Below, piece by piece: positions 35,248-44,968 of a DNA stretch of 64,000 nt. This stretch comes from Lacticaseibacillus rhamnosus. GTDB taxonomy: Bacteria > Bacillota > Bacilli > Lactobacillales > Lactobacillaceae. The notes under the pieces were generated by a model that saw only the letters and a program-made list of their open reading frames with translations, had not been told where the DNA came from and made no database searches. Where the stretch lies: assembly GCF_900636965.1 (NCBI RefSeq), contig NZ_LR134331.1, forward strand, positions 186,001 to 250,000, in the 5' to 3' direction. Made by a program: the position numbers and the translations under genes. Within the stretch, counting starts at the first letter, position 1. Each line of letters opens with the position of its first letter.

Positions 35248-36381
35248 ATGGATATAACGACTAGACCGACGTTGCAGCAATTTTTAGCGGATACCAAACA
35301 GGGTCCGTATGTATCACTGTACATGTCTTGGCCGGAGCATACACCGGTTGAGAAGTTGCGGATCCGGTTCAAGAATATGCTTAAACATGTCAAGACGGTG
35401 ATGGCGGAAACCTATTCGGGCACCGACTTTGCGCCATATGCTGCCGAACTTGAACCATATGAGCAAGATCCGATGTTTTGGCAAGACAGCGAAGCAAACG
35501 GGATTGGTATGTTGACGAACGGTGCGCAAACGTATGTAACCCCAATGTATGAAGCAGTTGATGAAGTGGCAATGGTAACTGAAGTGCCACAGATTTTGCC
35601 TTTGATGCTGGATGAGGCAACCGCAACAGATTTTGATATTCTGGCGCTTAATGCTGATAGTATTCAGCTATATCATAACCATGGTCACCAAGTGCGCCCG
35701 GTTTCCTTACCGGATGATGCGCCACAAACATTGAAAGGCACACTTGGAACGGAAATTCGCGGCGGCGAGTTAAATAGTGTGTCTCAAGGCGGTGGCCACG
35801 TCACTTACCATGGGCACAACGAAAAATCCGCCGAGAAGGCAAGCGATCAACGTCGATTCTACCAGGCAGTTGATCAATATTTACTGACAAATTATTCGAA
35901 TCCTAAAAAAATGCCGCTGGTTCTCATGGGCTTAGCAGAGAATGTAGCGGTATTCCGCGAGATTTCCAAGAACCATCATTTACTGCCGAAACTTGCAGTG
36001 GTCAAAAGTCCGGCAACGCTTGATTTTGTTGAGCTGGATGACTTACTTGAACCAGTGCGCGCCACATTGCGTGATCGGCGCCGACAACACTTCGCTAATG
36101 TCATTGAAAACGCACGCGGCAATGGCAGTTACACCGATGAATTGGCAACGATTGTATCGGCGGCATTGCGTGGGCAAATCGCCATCCTCTTTGTTCAAGC
36201 CGGCGCACGCATTCACGCGCGGCTTGAAGGTGATCAGATTGAGCGCGATTCCAAGGCTGCTCAGCATGCGAATCTGTTAAATACATTGGCGGACATTGTA
36301 TTAGGCCACGGCGGTCAGGTTGAACTTTTGCCCGAAGCCCATTTATCAGCTAAAGTCGGCGCTACGATGCGTTATGCTTAG
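35248..36381 (+). CDS. Bacterial eRF1-like (baeRF family) protein
   Basis: 377 residues. The C-terminal half resembles the archaeo-eukaryotic release factor-related baeRF families: LVLMGLAENVAVFREISKN, then DRRRQHFANVIENARGNG (about 275-292) and a final region with AILFVQAGARIHARLEGD. The middle has GGELNSVSQGGGHVTYHGHN. Thought to act on ribosomes or RNA, often in stress; exact role unknown. ATG 35248 follows AAGGGAG. Monocistronic. Confidence 0.75.
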   Translation: MDITTRPTLQQFLADTKQGPYVSLYMSWPEHTPVEKLRIRFKNMLKHVKTVMAETYSGTDFAPYAAELEPYEQDPMFWQDSEANGIGMLTNGAQTYVTPMYEAVDEVAMVTEVPQILPLMLDEATATDFDILALNADSIQLYHNHGHQVRPVSLPDDAPQTLKGTLGTEIRGGELNSVSQGGGHVTYHGHNEKSAEKASDQRRFYQAVDQYLLTNYSNPKKMPLVLMGLAENVAVFREISKNHHLLPKLAVVKSPATLDFVELDDLLEPVRATLRDRRRQHFANVIENARGNGSYTDELATIVSAALRGQIAILFVQAGARIHARLEGDQIERDSKAAQHANLLNTLADIVLGHGGQVELLPEAHLSAKVGATMRYA

Positions 36382-36396
36382 TCAATGATTGTGAAC

Positions 36397-36430
36397 AAAA
36401 ACGAGCTGCCAAGTTGGCGGCTCGTTTTTG
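36397..36430. terminator. Bidirectional terminator
   Basis: AAAACGAGCTGCC pairs with GGCGGCTCGTTTT around AAGTT, with A and T runs outside. Between convergent genes. Confidence 0.9.
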
Positions 36431-36461
36431 GTTGATATTCAAATATCGCGATACTAGTGAA

Positions 36462-38300
36462 TCACCCAAAAATCACTTTGACAATTTGTTCAGCGGTTTT
36501 GAGGCTCACATCATTGACCAATGGCCGCGGGCTGGCAGTGGTGAGCCAGTGAACGCCTTCAGTCGGGACGCCCCAGAAGAAAAGGCCGGCTTGTGGATGT
36601 TCTTTTTGGTCAAGTAGCTGTTGGGTTTGACGGTCAATGGCAATAGCGCCTGACTGGAAGCGTTTGTCGGCGTTGAGCTGCAGTTCATAAGTGTGTGCGT
36701 ACCCGTCATGAAGCAGCTGCTGTACTAATGGATTTTGGGCAGTGGGCGCATTGACTGCCGGAACGCGTGCTTCTAGCAAGGTTTTGGCTTGAAGCGAAAA
36801 CTTTGGATCGCTCGGGGTTTTTAAAAGAAATTGGCCGTCAATACCTTTGATCTGCATGCCAGGCGGTAAAATAGTGACGATACCGGCACCCATTAGTGCT
36901 TGCAGTTGGTCAATCCGCAAAGCAGGCGGTCCGATTGAAAGAAAATCATTCAGTGAGTTAAACCAGCGCAAGAAGAAGTCCAGGTATTGATCCTGACTGA
37001 GAAGATTACGCTCAACGAGTTGGCGAATTGGATCGCGCATGTCGCGTAAAACTTCAAGCGCGCTGGTCAGTGGTCCGGTTTTGGTGCCGCGCATCGCTTC
37101 TTGGGCATCCTGGCGCAGATAATGCCGCATGAAGTCTTGGTACGGCTGACCGCTTGGATGCGCCTTGGTGGGATCAGCCAAAGCATCCCAATCGAGACGA
37201 TCTTTAGCGGCGATTGGCAGTGCTCCCAAGGTGGCAACAGGGTCGGCAATAAAATCGCGTTCAAAAGCTGCCTCGTCAATTTCTGGGTAGCGTTGGGGCA
37301 ACAAAAGCCGATAGTAAATCAACTCGGCTTCGTGCTGTAAGGCTTCCCAGAAGGTTTGACCGCTCACTTCGCCATGAGTTTGCCAAGCGTCAATTTGTTG
37401 TGGTGTCAAGAAATGCGGCTGCCATTCTTCACCCGGTCCCTTTTGGTTACGGCCTTTAGCACGATAAGGGAAACCGCGTCGGGAGCCGGCAAAAATATGT
37501 GGTTCGCGGCCGCTGGGATGATAAACAAGCAGACCGTCCGGCGCTTTTTGGAATTGTCCGCCGCGGCCTTCAGTGAGACGACTCATCAAATCAAAGAAAC
37601 TCAAGCCCAGTCCGCGAATGATGACCGGTGATTGTGCTTCAATGCCGCTGAGATCACCTTCTTCGGGGAAACCCGGTTCCAGGTAAAAGAGCTGGTGTGT
37701 TTGCGCATAATCGTGCAATGCCTTTTGGTCGCGCGTCAATGAGTTTTTTAGATTTCCCAAGGCCATGACCACTTGATCGGTTTGCCAGCTTTCTTGGGTG
37801 GTGGTGATGGTAAATCCGGCAGCTTTTTTATCTAGCCGGTTCACGGTTTGCTGCTTATAGGTGATGATGTTGGTGCCGGCTTGGTGTTTTTGCAAGTCAA
37901 AGAACCACTGTTGGTAGACGCCGTACAACGCGCGGGACGCATAGCTGTTGGGTCCCAGATTGGCAGCCTGGCGCATCAGAATCGAACGGTTGTTAATTTC
38001 GGGGTGAGCATCGAGGTAATCGGCAGCAAGCGTGAGCGCCCAGGTGCTTAAGTCCGGACCGGCAATAAACGGTCCCACGCCTGTCACTGTTTGATCGGTA
38101 AATAAGGTGATTTGTGCCGCAGCAGTATTCATAATGAGATTAGGGTCTTGATCGATCTTCCAAACGCGACCGCCAATTGGATAAGGATCAACTAGGAAAA
38201 CGGTAAGTTGGCGCTGGGGATAACGGGTCCGTTGCCAACTGATAAGCCGACCTAAAAGCATTAAGCCACGTGGCCCGGCACCGATAAGCGTAATGTGCAT
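36462..38300 (-). CDS. FAD/NAD(P)-binding protein (FAD-NAD(P)-binding domain family)
   Basis: 612 residues. N-terminal Rossmann motif LIGAGPRGLMLLGRL (5-19), then DPYPIGGRVW, NTAAAQITLF, a second NAD(P)-type segment with VVMALGN (about 178-184) and GLGLSFFDL (about 233-241). This is the plan of the large FAD-NAD(P)-binding family in lactobacilli; no substrate is established. ATG 38300 with AAAGGAG 10 nt upstream. Divergent from the NADH oxidase gene, sharing a 150-bp promoter region. Confidence 0.8.
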   Translation of the reverse strand: MHITLIGAGPRGLMLLGRLISWQRTRYPQRQLTVFLVDPYPIGGRVWKIDQDPNLIMNTAAAQITLFTDQTVTGVGPFIAGPDLSTWALTLAADYLDAHPEINNRSILMRQAANLGPNSYASRALYGVYQQWFFDLQKHQAGTNIITYKQQTVNRLDKKAAGFTITTTQESWQTDQVVMALGNLKNSLTRDQKALHDYAQTHQLFYLEPGFPEEGDLSGIEAQSPVIIRGLGLSFFDLMSRLTEGRGGQFQKAPDGLLVYHPSGREPHIFAGSRRGFPYRAKGRNQKGPGEEWQPHFLTPQQIDAWQTHGEVSGQTFWEALQHEAELIYYRLLLPQRYPEIDEAAFERDFIADPVATLGALPIAAKDRLDWDALADPTKAHPSGQPYQDFMRHYLRQDAQEAMRGTKTGPLTSALEVLRDMRDPIRQLVERNLLSQDQYLDFFLRWFNSLNDFLSIGPPALRIDQLQALMGAGIVTILPPGMQIKGIDGQFLLKTPSDPKFSLQAKTLLEARVPAVNAPTAQNPLVQQLLHDGYAHTYELQLNADKRFQSGAIAIDRQTQQLLDQKEHPQAGLFFWGVPTEGVHWLTTASPRPLVNDVSLKTAEQIVKVIFG

Positions 38301-38453
38301 GCCGCATCTGCTCCTTTATGAGATGATAAATTAAGAAGTAACAAATTTATTATACTTGGAAGTGTCCCTAAGCAGTTAGCGACTTGCTTTAGGTTTCACC
38401 GTTTTCGTGTCATAATGTCCTTATTAACCATCTAGAAGGGAAGGCAGATGCTG

Positions 38454-39809
38454 ATGAAAGTTGTCGTTGTGGGCTGTACGCATGCAGGAACTGCGGCAGT
38501 GCGCGAACTGTTGATGAGGCACCCGGAAACGGAAGTAGATGTTTTTGAACGTCGTGAAGACATCTCTTTTCTTTCATGTGGTATTGCCTTGTACCTTGAA
38601 GGCACAGTCGGGCGGCTGGAGGACATGTTTTACGCAACGCCGGCCTCACTCGAAGCATTAGGTCCCAACGTGCATGTTCACTTAAAACATGACGTCTTAT
38701 CCATTGATGGTGCCGGTCATGTGATTGTGGCTGAAGATTTGAAGACAGGCACACAACAGCATTATCCGTACGACAAGCTGATTATGACAACTGGCAGCTA
38801 TCCGGTTATCCCACCGGTTTCCGGTGTAAGCGTTCCGCGGGTCTTGATGTGTAAAAGTTATGATGATGCGCGCAAAATCAAGGAGAGTGCCAAAGATGCC
38901 GAAACGATTGCAATTGTCGGTGGCGGCTACATTGGCGTTGAACTGGCAGAGGCTTATAGTCGTAATCAAAAACACGTGATTTTAATTAATGGGGTTGCGC
39001 CATTGCTGAGCCATTATGTGGATTTACCGCTTAGTCGAGAAATTTCTTCAGTATTAACGGAGCATGGCGTTGAATTAAAAGTCAACACGGTGGCACGCCA
39101 TTTCGATAGTGACGCGGAGCATGTTTTCATTCAGACGGATCACGGTGAGATTCAAGCTGATTTGGCGGTTGTCTGCGTTGGTTTTCGTCCGATGACCGAG
39201 TTGTTGGTTGGTCAGGTTAAAATGAATCATGATGGCTCAATTCATGTGAATGATTATATGCAAACTAGCGATCCCGATATTTTTGCGGCGGGGGATGCGG
39301 TTGCGGTGCATTTTAATCCGACTGGTAAAGATGCGTATGCGCCACTTGCAACGAATGCGGTGCGTCAAGGAAAAATGGCAGGTGCAAATATTTTTGGCCC
39401 AACGATCAAGTATATGGGCACACAGGCAACCAGTGCGTTAAGATTGTATGATCATAGTCTGGCGGTCACGGGGCTGACGCTTGCTCACGCCAAGCGCAAT
39501 CAACTGCCGGCAGCCAGTGTGACGATGGTTGATGATTTTCGACCGCCATTTATGCCGCACACGGTGAAGATTACCATGGTGCTGGTTTATGATACCAGTA
39601 ATCGTCAAATACTAGGCGCACAGTTTTACAGCAAGTATGATGTTGCCAATGCGGCCAATTTGATTTCGGTGATGATTCAAAATCGTAATACCATTGATCA
39701 GCTGGCCTATGTCGATATGCTCTTTAATCCGAATTATGATAAACCGTGGCATTATCTCAATTTGTTAGGACAATTGGCAGTAGCACAAGCAGACAACTCA
39801 GCGGTGTAG
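38454..39809 (+). CDS. nox: NADH oxidase (H2O-forming type), pyridine nucleotide-disulfide oxidoreductase family
   Basis: 451 residues with N-terminal FAD motif VVVVGCTHAGTAA, the redox-active Cys42 in SFLSCGIALYLEG, the central NADH-binding IAIVGGGYIGVELAEAY (about 151-167) and the second FAD motif DPDIFAAGDAVAV. Cys42 and the spacing match the Enterococcus/Lactobacillus water-forming Nox. It would regenerate NAD+ with oxygen. ATG 38454 is favoured over the ATG two codons before it, for SD spacing. Likely cotranscribed with the next gene, 10 nt away. A CoA-disulfide reductase is an alternative. Confidence 0.85.
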   Translation: MKVVVVGCTHAGTAAVRELLMRHPETEVDVFERREDISFLSCGIALYLEGTVGRLEDMFYATPASLEALGPNVHVHLKHDVLSIDGAGHVIVAEDLKTGTQQHYPYDKLIMTTGSYPVIPPVSGVSVPRVLMCKSYDDARKIKESAKDAETIAIVGGGYIGVELAEAYSRNQKHVILINGVAPLLSHYVDLPLSREISSVLTEHGVELKVNTVARHFDSDAEHVFIQTDHGEIQADLAVVCVGFRPMTELLVGQVKMNHDGSIHVNDYMQTSDPDIFAAGDAVAVHFNPTGKDAYAPLATNAVRQGKMAGANIFGPTIKYMGTQATSALRLYDHSLAVTGLTLAHAKRNQLPAASVTMVDDFRPPFMPHTVKITMVLVYDTSNRQILGAQFYSKYDVANAANLISVMIQNRNTIDQLAYVDMLFNPNYDKPWHYLNLLGQLAVAQADNSAV

Positions 39810-39819
39810 GGGGAAAATT

Positions 39820-40452
39820 ATGAATTCGTGGAATCTTATCGGACTGTTCGCGTGGGTGATCCTGATCGCCTACCTATTCTTCATCATTTGGCATATTCGG
39901 CGGCGACATATTAAAGCTATCGTCAAATCCGGGCGGCAGGTTTCCCCTTCCGTCGTGTTGGTTGATCTGGTAGAAGTAGCGGTGTTGTTGCTAGCGGTCG
40001 CCGGAATGGTATGGGTGAGTTGGTTGCGTCCGATTGACTACCGGGATAGCCATGAGGTGACGATTAGCCACAGTGCACAACCACTTATTTTGCAGACCGG
40101 TGATGAACATTCCTTTTATGTACGGGTTCGCACGGGAAATGGTAAGAATCCGATTTTGTACTATACTTATTGGACAGAAGGCGCCAAGTATGAAAACACG
40201 AGTCATAACGCGGAAGTGAGCTCCGGCAGCCAACCACTGACACCGCGAGCGGCCGCATATCCGTGGTCCAAAAAGGAACTTAAAAAACTGGATCAAAGCG
40301 CTGATCGTGCATATGTCGCAACTGTATCGGCGCAGTATAAGCCTGGTTTTCTTAACGGCTTAGGCATGCATGTCGGTCACAGTGCCGATCGGTTTTCGAT
40401 TTTACGGGTGCCTAATGATACATTTGTTGAAATTGATCCGGTTGAAGATTAA
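39820..40452 (+). CDS. Membrane-anchored hypothetical protein (LVIS_2131-like)
   Basis: 210 residues: two N-terminal membrane helices (about 5-25 and 45-68) and an extracytoplasmic domain with IDYRDSHEVTISHSAQPL and a long Lys-rich loop. I believe it belongs to the lactobacillus LVIS_2131 family; no function is known. ATG 39820 after GGGGGAAA. Follows nox closely and ends at a terminator. Confidence 0.6.
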   Translation: MNSWNLIGLFAWVILIAYLFFIIWHIRRRHIKAIVKSGRQVSPSVVLVDLVEVAVLLLAVAGMVWVSWLRPIDYRDSHEVTISHSAQPLILQTGDEHSFYVRVRTGNGKNPILYYTYWTEGAKYENTSHNAEVSSGSQPLTPRAAAYPWSKKELKKLDQSADRAYVATVSAQYKPGFLNGLGMHVGHSADRFSILRVPNDTFVEIDPVED

Positions 40453-40474
40453 AGCGTGTTAACTAAACAATTTG

Positions 40475-40517
40475 AAAGATCGTTGGTGTGAAATGCGGCA
40501 TCAGCGATCTTTTTTTC
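40475..40517 (+). terminator. Terminator of the nox operon
   Basis: AAAGATCG...CGATCTTT stem, extended by TTG/CAG-type pairs, followed by seven T. Confidence 0.8.
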
Positions 40518-40651
40518 GATTGACAAGCTTAGAAAAAACGAAGCAGCCGCGATTCTGCGTGTGTTTTTTAGCTTAGCCGAATCGATTAGTCCGCGGTACA
40601 TGGTATGATGAAAGCATTCGAAATGGGTAATATAAAAGGTGCTTGTCTGGT

Positions 40652-40677
40652 TCTAACCGCGCCGGCTCGCGCTCAGT
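40652..40677. repeat. Remnant (right end) of the palindromic repeat
   Basis: TTCTAACCGCGCCGGCTCGC and the next bases equal the right end of the repeat copies at 55.77 kb; the rest of the element is gone. It lies 20 nt before the broken TPM gene. Confidence 0.7.
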
Positions 40678-40696
40678 TTTACTAGGAGATTTGCTA

Positions 40697-42007
40697 ATGA
40701 GGCATCGTAGCTGGTGATTGCTGCCGTTGTTGCTGCTTTTGGGCTTTGGTCTTGCGGGGCTGCAACCGGTTTAAGCCGCTTCAGGTAAATGGTATCGAGA
40801 TAATGGCAACATGATGGGTTCTGAAAGTAAGACGGTTATCAAAAAGCTGAACGACCAAACCTTTGCCAAAATAACCGGTCATCCCCAAATTGCCGTGATC
40901 ACCGTCACGTCCCTGCATGATGACGAGATTGAAGACTATGCCAATGAGCAGTTTGCTAAGCTTGGAATCGGCAAGAAAGGTTGGGATAACGGTCTTTTAC
41001 TGGTGCTTTCACGCCGAGATCGTAAATATTGGCTGGAAGTGGGTTATGGACTGGAAGATGTGGTGCCAGATGGCAGTGCCGATGAGATTGTCACTGGCTC
41101 GGTCAAAAAACTGCTTAAAGCGGAAGACTACGATCATGCCATTGCGTTGTTTTTGACAAATATCGGTAAGCGGGTTGCGGCTCATCAAAGCGCCATTGCC
41201 ACGCCGACGCAGATAAAAGCCAAGCGTGCCCATGATGCCGCCGTTAAGCAGCTTTTGATAACGGTAGCCTTGGTAGTGGTCGGCATGATGGTGCTCTTCT
41301 TCATCATTCATGCTGCCATAACCGCTCGCTTACGTGATACGATGCGGCATGTAGCTGCCATGCAGACGTTACCGATCTATGCCGCTGTGACTGCTGCCGG
41401 GATTAAACTGCAATTAGACACGGCGGCGGTTCCGCTATTTCGCTTTGCCTGGTCGCATGACAAATTGCGCGTGATCGGGATGGCGAATTTGACGAGGCGG
41501 GGATTTGAATCGTGGACGCGAAAAGTCCGAATGATGGTGCCGCACCCTTATTGGTACTATGACAACGTTCGCGGAGCCCTTCGCAAGTTGCCAGATCAGA
41601 CGCTGGTAAATGCGCCGACCATTGCCGCGGTGGCTGAATTGTTAAGCCCGGCGCTGGCAGATCGGTTTAAAACCGGACAACCTTATGAAGCAGCTTTCAC
41701 GGCCTGGTTGAATGAACAGAAAAGTGTTGCCGGGCAAGCAGCGGTGACGACTTGGTCTAAGTTCCTGGCAAAAGTTAAACCGACTGATACCTTCTCAGAT
41801 GCAACGCTAGCCGCCACTTTTTCCGCTATTCTTTTCCATATTCGCCATCCCGATCAAGATCAGGATTTGAGTCAATCCGATGTGCCATTGTGGGTTATCA
41901 GTGATTTTGGCTCGGCGACTAGCAGTCATAGTGGCGACTCCGATGACTTTGGAAGTGGCTTCGGTGGCGGTTCTAGTGGCGGCGGTGGTTTTGGCGGTAG
42001 TTGGTAA
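40697..42007 (+). pseudogene. TPM-domain (YgcG-type) surface/membrane protein with two nonsense codons in the signal peptide
   Basis: From ATG 40697 (SD TAGGAG) the frame encodes a typical signal peptide, but has TGA at 40715-40717 and TAA at 40772-40774; it then runs open to 42007. Downstream: TPM domain (about GSESKTVIKKLND to NIGKRVAAHQ) with GWDNGLLLVLSRRDRKYWLEVGYG, a membrane helix (LLITVALVVVGMMVLFFII) and a Gly/Ser-rich tail ending GGGGFGGSW. An internal ATG at 40811 could give a 398-residue product, but has no SD and no signal peptide. Two substitutions imply inactivation unless the stops are sequencing errors. Confidence 0.75.
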
Positions 42008-42120
42008 GCCAGACCCGACCCTTGAAAGTGACGCAACACGTAGGCTAACATAAAAAATATATTTAAAACGATGGGTGGCAGGTAGCTACCGCCATTAAAT
42101 TCAAAAATGAGGCTAGATAA

Positions 42121-42963
42121 ATGGAGCAGATGTTGTTGTTAATGGGTACCGGGTTGCTAGGCGGTATTCTGGGAGCCGTGCTAGGAATCGGCGGCGGGAT
42201 GATTATTACCCCGATTTTGACAATGTTAATGGGATTACCGATTCAATATGCGATTGGTGCCAGCATTGTCTCGGTCATTGCGACCAGTTCGGGTGCCACT
42301 ATTGCTTATCTAAAAGATGAAATGCTGAATTTACGGGTAGCCATGTTTTTGGAAATTGCGACAACGGTTGGGGCCGTCATTGGTGCGGTTATCACTGGCC
42401 TGGTGAATGGCAAGGTATTGTATATCTTATTTGGCGCATTGTTGATATTTTCTGCCTTCAACATGATTCGCAAGTTGCGGATGAAAGACGATGGTGTGCG
42501 CCAAACAACCCCTGATGCGATGGCCACAAAATTACGCCTGAATGGGACGTATTTTGACAAGGCAACTGGAAAAGAAGTTAATTATACGGTAACGAATGTG
42601 CCAGGCGGCTTTGCGATGATGTTTGGTGCCGGGATTGCATCAGGGCTACTGGGTATCGGAAGTGGCGCTTTTAAAGTGATTGCCATGGATACGATTATGC
42701 ATATGCCGTTGAAGCCATCGAGTGCAACCAGTAACCTCATGATGGGAGTTACGGCGGCCGCCAGTGCAACAGTTTATTATTTTGGCGGTCAGCTTCAGCC
42801 ACAAATTGCCGCCCCGCTTGCCATCGGAATTCTCGTCGGGGCAACGGTGGGCTCGCGGGTGATGCAGGTTCTGCCAAATAAAGTCTTGCGGCTGATTTTC
42901 ATTCCGGTGATTGGGTATATGGGCATTCAGATGGCACTTAAGGGATTTGGGGTGAATATCTGA
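42121..42963 (+). CDS. Sulfite exporter TauE/SafE family permease
   Basis: 280 residues with about eight membrane helices in two related halves. Typical glycine-rich starts are GGILGAVLGIGGGMIITPIL (residues 14-33) and GAGIASGLLGIGSGAFKV (about 170-187). Transports sulfite, sulfoacetate or other anions; substrate not assignable. ATG 42121 follows GAGG by 8 nt. Its stop overlaps the start of the DUF1634 gene, a partner commonly found with this family. A GGTAGCTACC hairpin lies in the leader near 42070-42095. Confidence 0.88.
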   Translation: MEQMLLLMGTGLLGGILGAVLGIGGGMIITPILTMLMGLPIQYAIGASIVSVIATSSGATIAYLKDEMLNLRVAMFLEIATTVGAVIGAVITGLVNGKVLYILFGALLIFSAFNMIRKLRMKDDGVRQTTPDAMATKLRLNGTYFDKATGKEVNYTVTNVPGGFAMMFGAGIASGLLGIGSGAFKVIAMDTIMHMPLKPSSATSNLMMGVTAAASATVYYFGGQLQPQIAAPLAIGILVGATVGSRVMQVLPNKVLRLIFIPVIGYMGIQMALKGFGVNI

Positions 42964-43337
42964 TGGATAAGAAACTCAAAACCGAAATCGATGATGTTGA
43001 AATCATGATTGGTAAAGTGATGCAGATTGGGGTCATTTTGGCGGCAGTTGTGATTATTTTTGGCTTGATACTCTTGTTGGTCAGCGGATCGACCGGTTAT
43101 CCGGCCGGTGTTCATCCGACGCGAATTGGTGCGATTATAAGCGGCACGGTGGCACTGAAACCTTACGCTATCCTGATGACGGGGATCTTTTTGCTGATTC
43201 TGACGCCGGTTTTGCGCGTCGTGGTATCAATCTATGCGTTTGCGGTTGAACACGATCACTTGTACGTGTGGATTACCACCGCCGTTTTGATTATCCTGCT
43301 CGGCGCCATGACGATTGGGTATCTGGGCAACCGTTAA
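42963..43337 (+). CDS. DUF1634 membrane protein
   Basis: 124 residues with three helices (about 22-40, 65-85, 100-120), starting DDVEIMIGKVMQIGV, the DUF1634 pattern. Overlaps the TauE-like gene (TGATGG), so it is translationally coupled and presumably part of the same transporter. Function unknown. Confidence 0.82.
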   Translation: MDKKLKTEIDDVEIMIGKVMQIGVILAAVVIIFGLILLLVSGSTGYPAGVHPTRIGAIISGTVALKPYAILMTGIFLLILTPVLRVVVSIYAFAVEHDHLYVWITTAVLIILLGAMTIGYLGNR

Positions 43338-43340
43338 TTA

Positions 43341-43392
43341 AAAAATAGCGCTTTTGCACCGGGTTATTGATCCGGTGCAAAAGCGCTATTTT
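43341..43392. terminator. Bidirectional terminator
   Basis: A near-perfect 22-bp stem (AAATAGCGCTTTTGCACCGG with its complement) and a 7-nt loop between convergent genes. Confidence 0.92.
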
Positions 43393-43455
43393 GATACTTC
43401 GTCTGGATGATGAGTGGCGTTTAGCACGCAATTGTTCATCCTTCGCGGGGCGTCA

Positions 43456-43662
43456 TTACTTACCACTTGGCTTGTGTTCCATGTAGTCCTTCAGCGTGGC
43501 AACGACGGAAGAATCCGGCATCTCACGCATGGATTTAATATTGTGAATATGTTCAACTGATACATGGCTGTTAAGCGCCATCTCTGTGTCCGTTAGATGA
43601 TTTTTACGCTGGAAGTCGATAATTTCCCGTGAAAATGCACTGATTTGATCTTTTTCAGCCAA
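43456..43662 (-). CDS. Small helix-turn-helix-like protein
   Basis: 68 residues. The C-terminal two thirds look like a short HTH (ALNSHVSVEHIHNIKSM, about 31-47). TTG 43662 is the start: GAGGAGG is 7 nt upstream. Longer frames from 43896 are not supported. It resembles the lactobacillus LBP_cg2779 family. May bind DNA; inference only. The 296 bp upstream to 43958 hold no recognisable gene. Confidence 0.6.
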   Translation of the reverse strand: MAEKDQISAFSREIIDFQRKNHLTDTEMALNSHVSVEHIHNIKSMREMPDSSVVATLKDYMEHKPSGK

Positions 43663-43958
43663 AACGATTCCTCCTCGTGAACCTTTACTAACAGTATAAC
43701 GATTTTTGTCATTATGCGCACGTATGACATCCAATCGTAACTTTAACACCATTGATTTGAAGGTTTTCAAGCATATCGTAACGATGACTGAAGAAAAGTC
43801 TAAAATCTCCAGATGCTGTGTTCGTAGGCTAAATACATGAACGAAACTTAATGATTGCAAAGCCGAACAAGCGTTTGTATAATAAAGATGCACCAAGGAA
43901 ATGGGATCGCTTCGTTAATTAAGAACCGCATCTGTTAGCTGCAATGTTGGTTAGTTGA

Positions 43959-44552
43959 TTAGGAGTGCCACCATTTAAGCGGATGGTGTGTAAGTTCATA
44001 TGCGTGATGATCGCGATCGTAAAATACACGCCTTGACCCGATGGCGACAATGTATGCTTGCCCGGTTACAAGTTGTTGATAAAGCTTTCTTTTCTTGACG
44101 AGCTGGATACCCTTCAACAGGACTTTGAGGATGATAAACCAAAAGCTGATTAACAAAAGCCATAACCACCCATTGGATGTTGAGTGAAAAGTTGAGGCTT
44201 GCAGGGTTAGCATAAGCGGATTCCAAAGCAAAGCGGTGGCATCGGTGATTAGCTGATTAAATAAAGCAGTTGGTGTTGCAAACAGAGATATGAGTGTGAT
44301 GCCAAAGATAAACAATCCCCAAAGCATATAAGGTGCCATGATCAACACGGTAAGCGCGCGGAGTAAGGAATTTGGAGTATGCAAAACGATAGCCTTTCGA
44401 AAACGATGCCATGCATAGAACGGATCTTGATCGGCTATGGTTATCATCTCCCAGTTGTTAGTGAAACGATTTCGTTTAACAATCTCTTTTTCATACAGAT
44501 ATTGTTTTGATGTTTTCCGGACAAGGTAATCGCTAGTCTTAGAATAGCGCAA
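43959..44552 (-). CDS. Hypothetical membrane protein
   Basis: 197 residues with a basic N-terminal soluble part, two to three membrane helices (about 65-92, 125-145) and a basic C-terminal tail with RRVFYDRDHHAYELTHH. TTG 44552 with AAGG five nt upstream; a later start is possible. Only 31 bp separate it from the divergent gene at 44584. Unrecognised. Confidence 0.55.
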   Translation of the reverse strand: MRYSKTSDYLVRKTSKQYLYEKEIVKRNRFTNNWEMITIADQDPFYAWHRFRKAIVLHTPNSLLRALTVLIMAPYMLWGLFIFGITLISLFATPTALFNQLITDATALLWNPLMLTLQASTFHSTSNGWLWLLLISFWFIILKVLLKGIQLVKKRKLYQQLVTGQAYIVAIGSRRVFYDRDHHAYELTHHPLKWWHS

Positions 44553-44583
44553 TATTGCCTTGATCGAAAGGTAAGGTGAGCTT

Positions 44584-44889
44584 ATGGAACACTATGCCTA
44601 TTTGCAGGATCTGGCAGCCAATCAAAGGGATCGGGAACTGCGCGTGCGGATTTGGGATAATAAGAATGTCATTATTCGGCGAAACCTCAGCCAGCATCAG
44701 GGCTTGGCTACTCAGGTCTGGGATGCATGGTTGCGTCAGGAGCTGCGACGTTTTAACGGTTTTGAGCCAATTATTGAAGTTGATGATTTTTCCGGGCATC
44801 AGGAAATTAAGTTTTTCAAGGAAAATGAATTAGCGGATGCCGTTCATTTCATTCTTCAAGGCGAAGGTGCGGTTGAAACAGCTAGCTAA
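44584..44889 (+). CDS. Hypothetical protein, 101 residues
   Basis: Soluble, charged protein (MEHYAYLQDLAANQRDREL...) with no known motif. A good SD, AAGGTGAG, is 3 nt before the ATG. Divergent from the membrane protein gene on the left. Confidence 0.6.
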   Translation: MEHYAYLQDLAANQRDRELRVRIWDNKNVIIRRNLSQHQGLATQVWDAWLRQELRRFNGFEPIIEVDDFSGHQEIKFFKENELADAVHFILQGEGAVETAS

Positions 44890-44919
44890 CTGTAGCCAGA
44901 TTAGCTGGGCGTGTAAGCT

Positions 44920-44947
44920 TTTACATCCTCTATGTTATCAGTATACT
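44920..44947 (+). promoter_or_regulatory. Promoter of the flavodoxin gene
   Basis: TTTACA (44920-44925), 16-bp spacer, TATACT (44942-44947). Confidence 0.75.
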
Positions 44948-44968
44948 GAAGGTAATGAGGTGAGGACG

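Noticed and set aside
44576-44833. 85-codon ORF in another frame over the 101-residue gene
   Set aside because: Shadow frame; the SD AAGGTGAG fits ATG 44584, and the other frame has no support.
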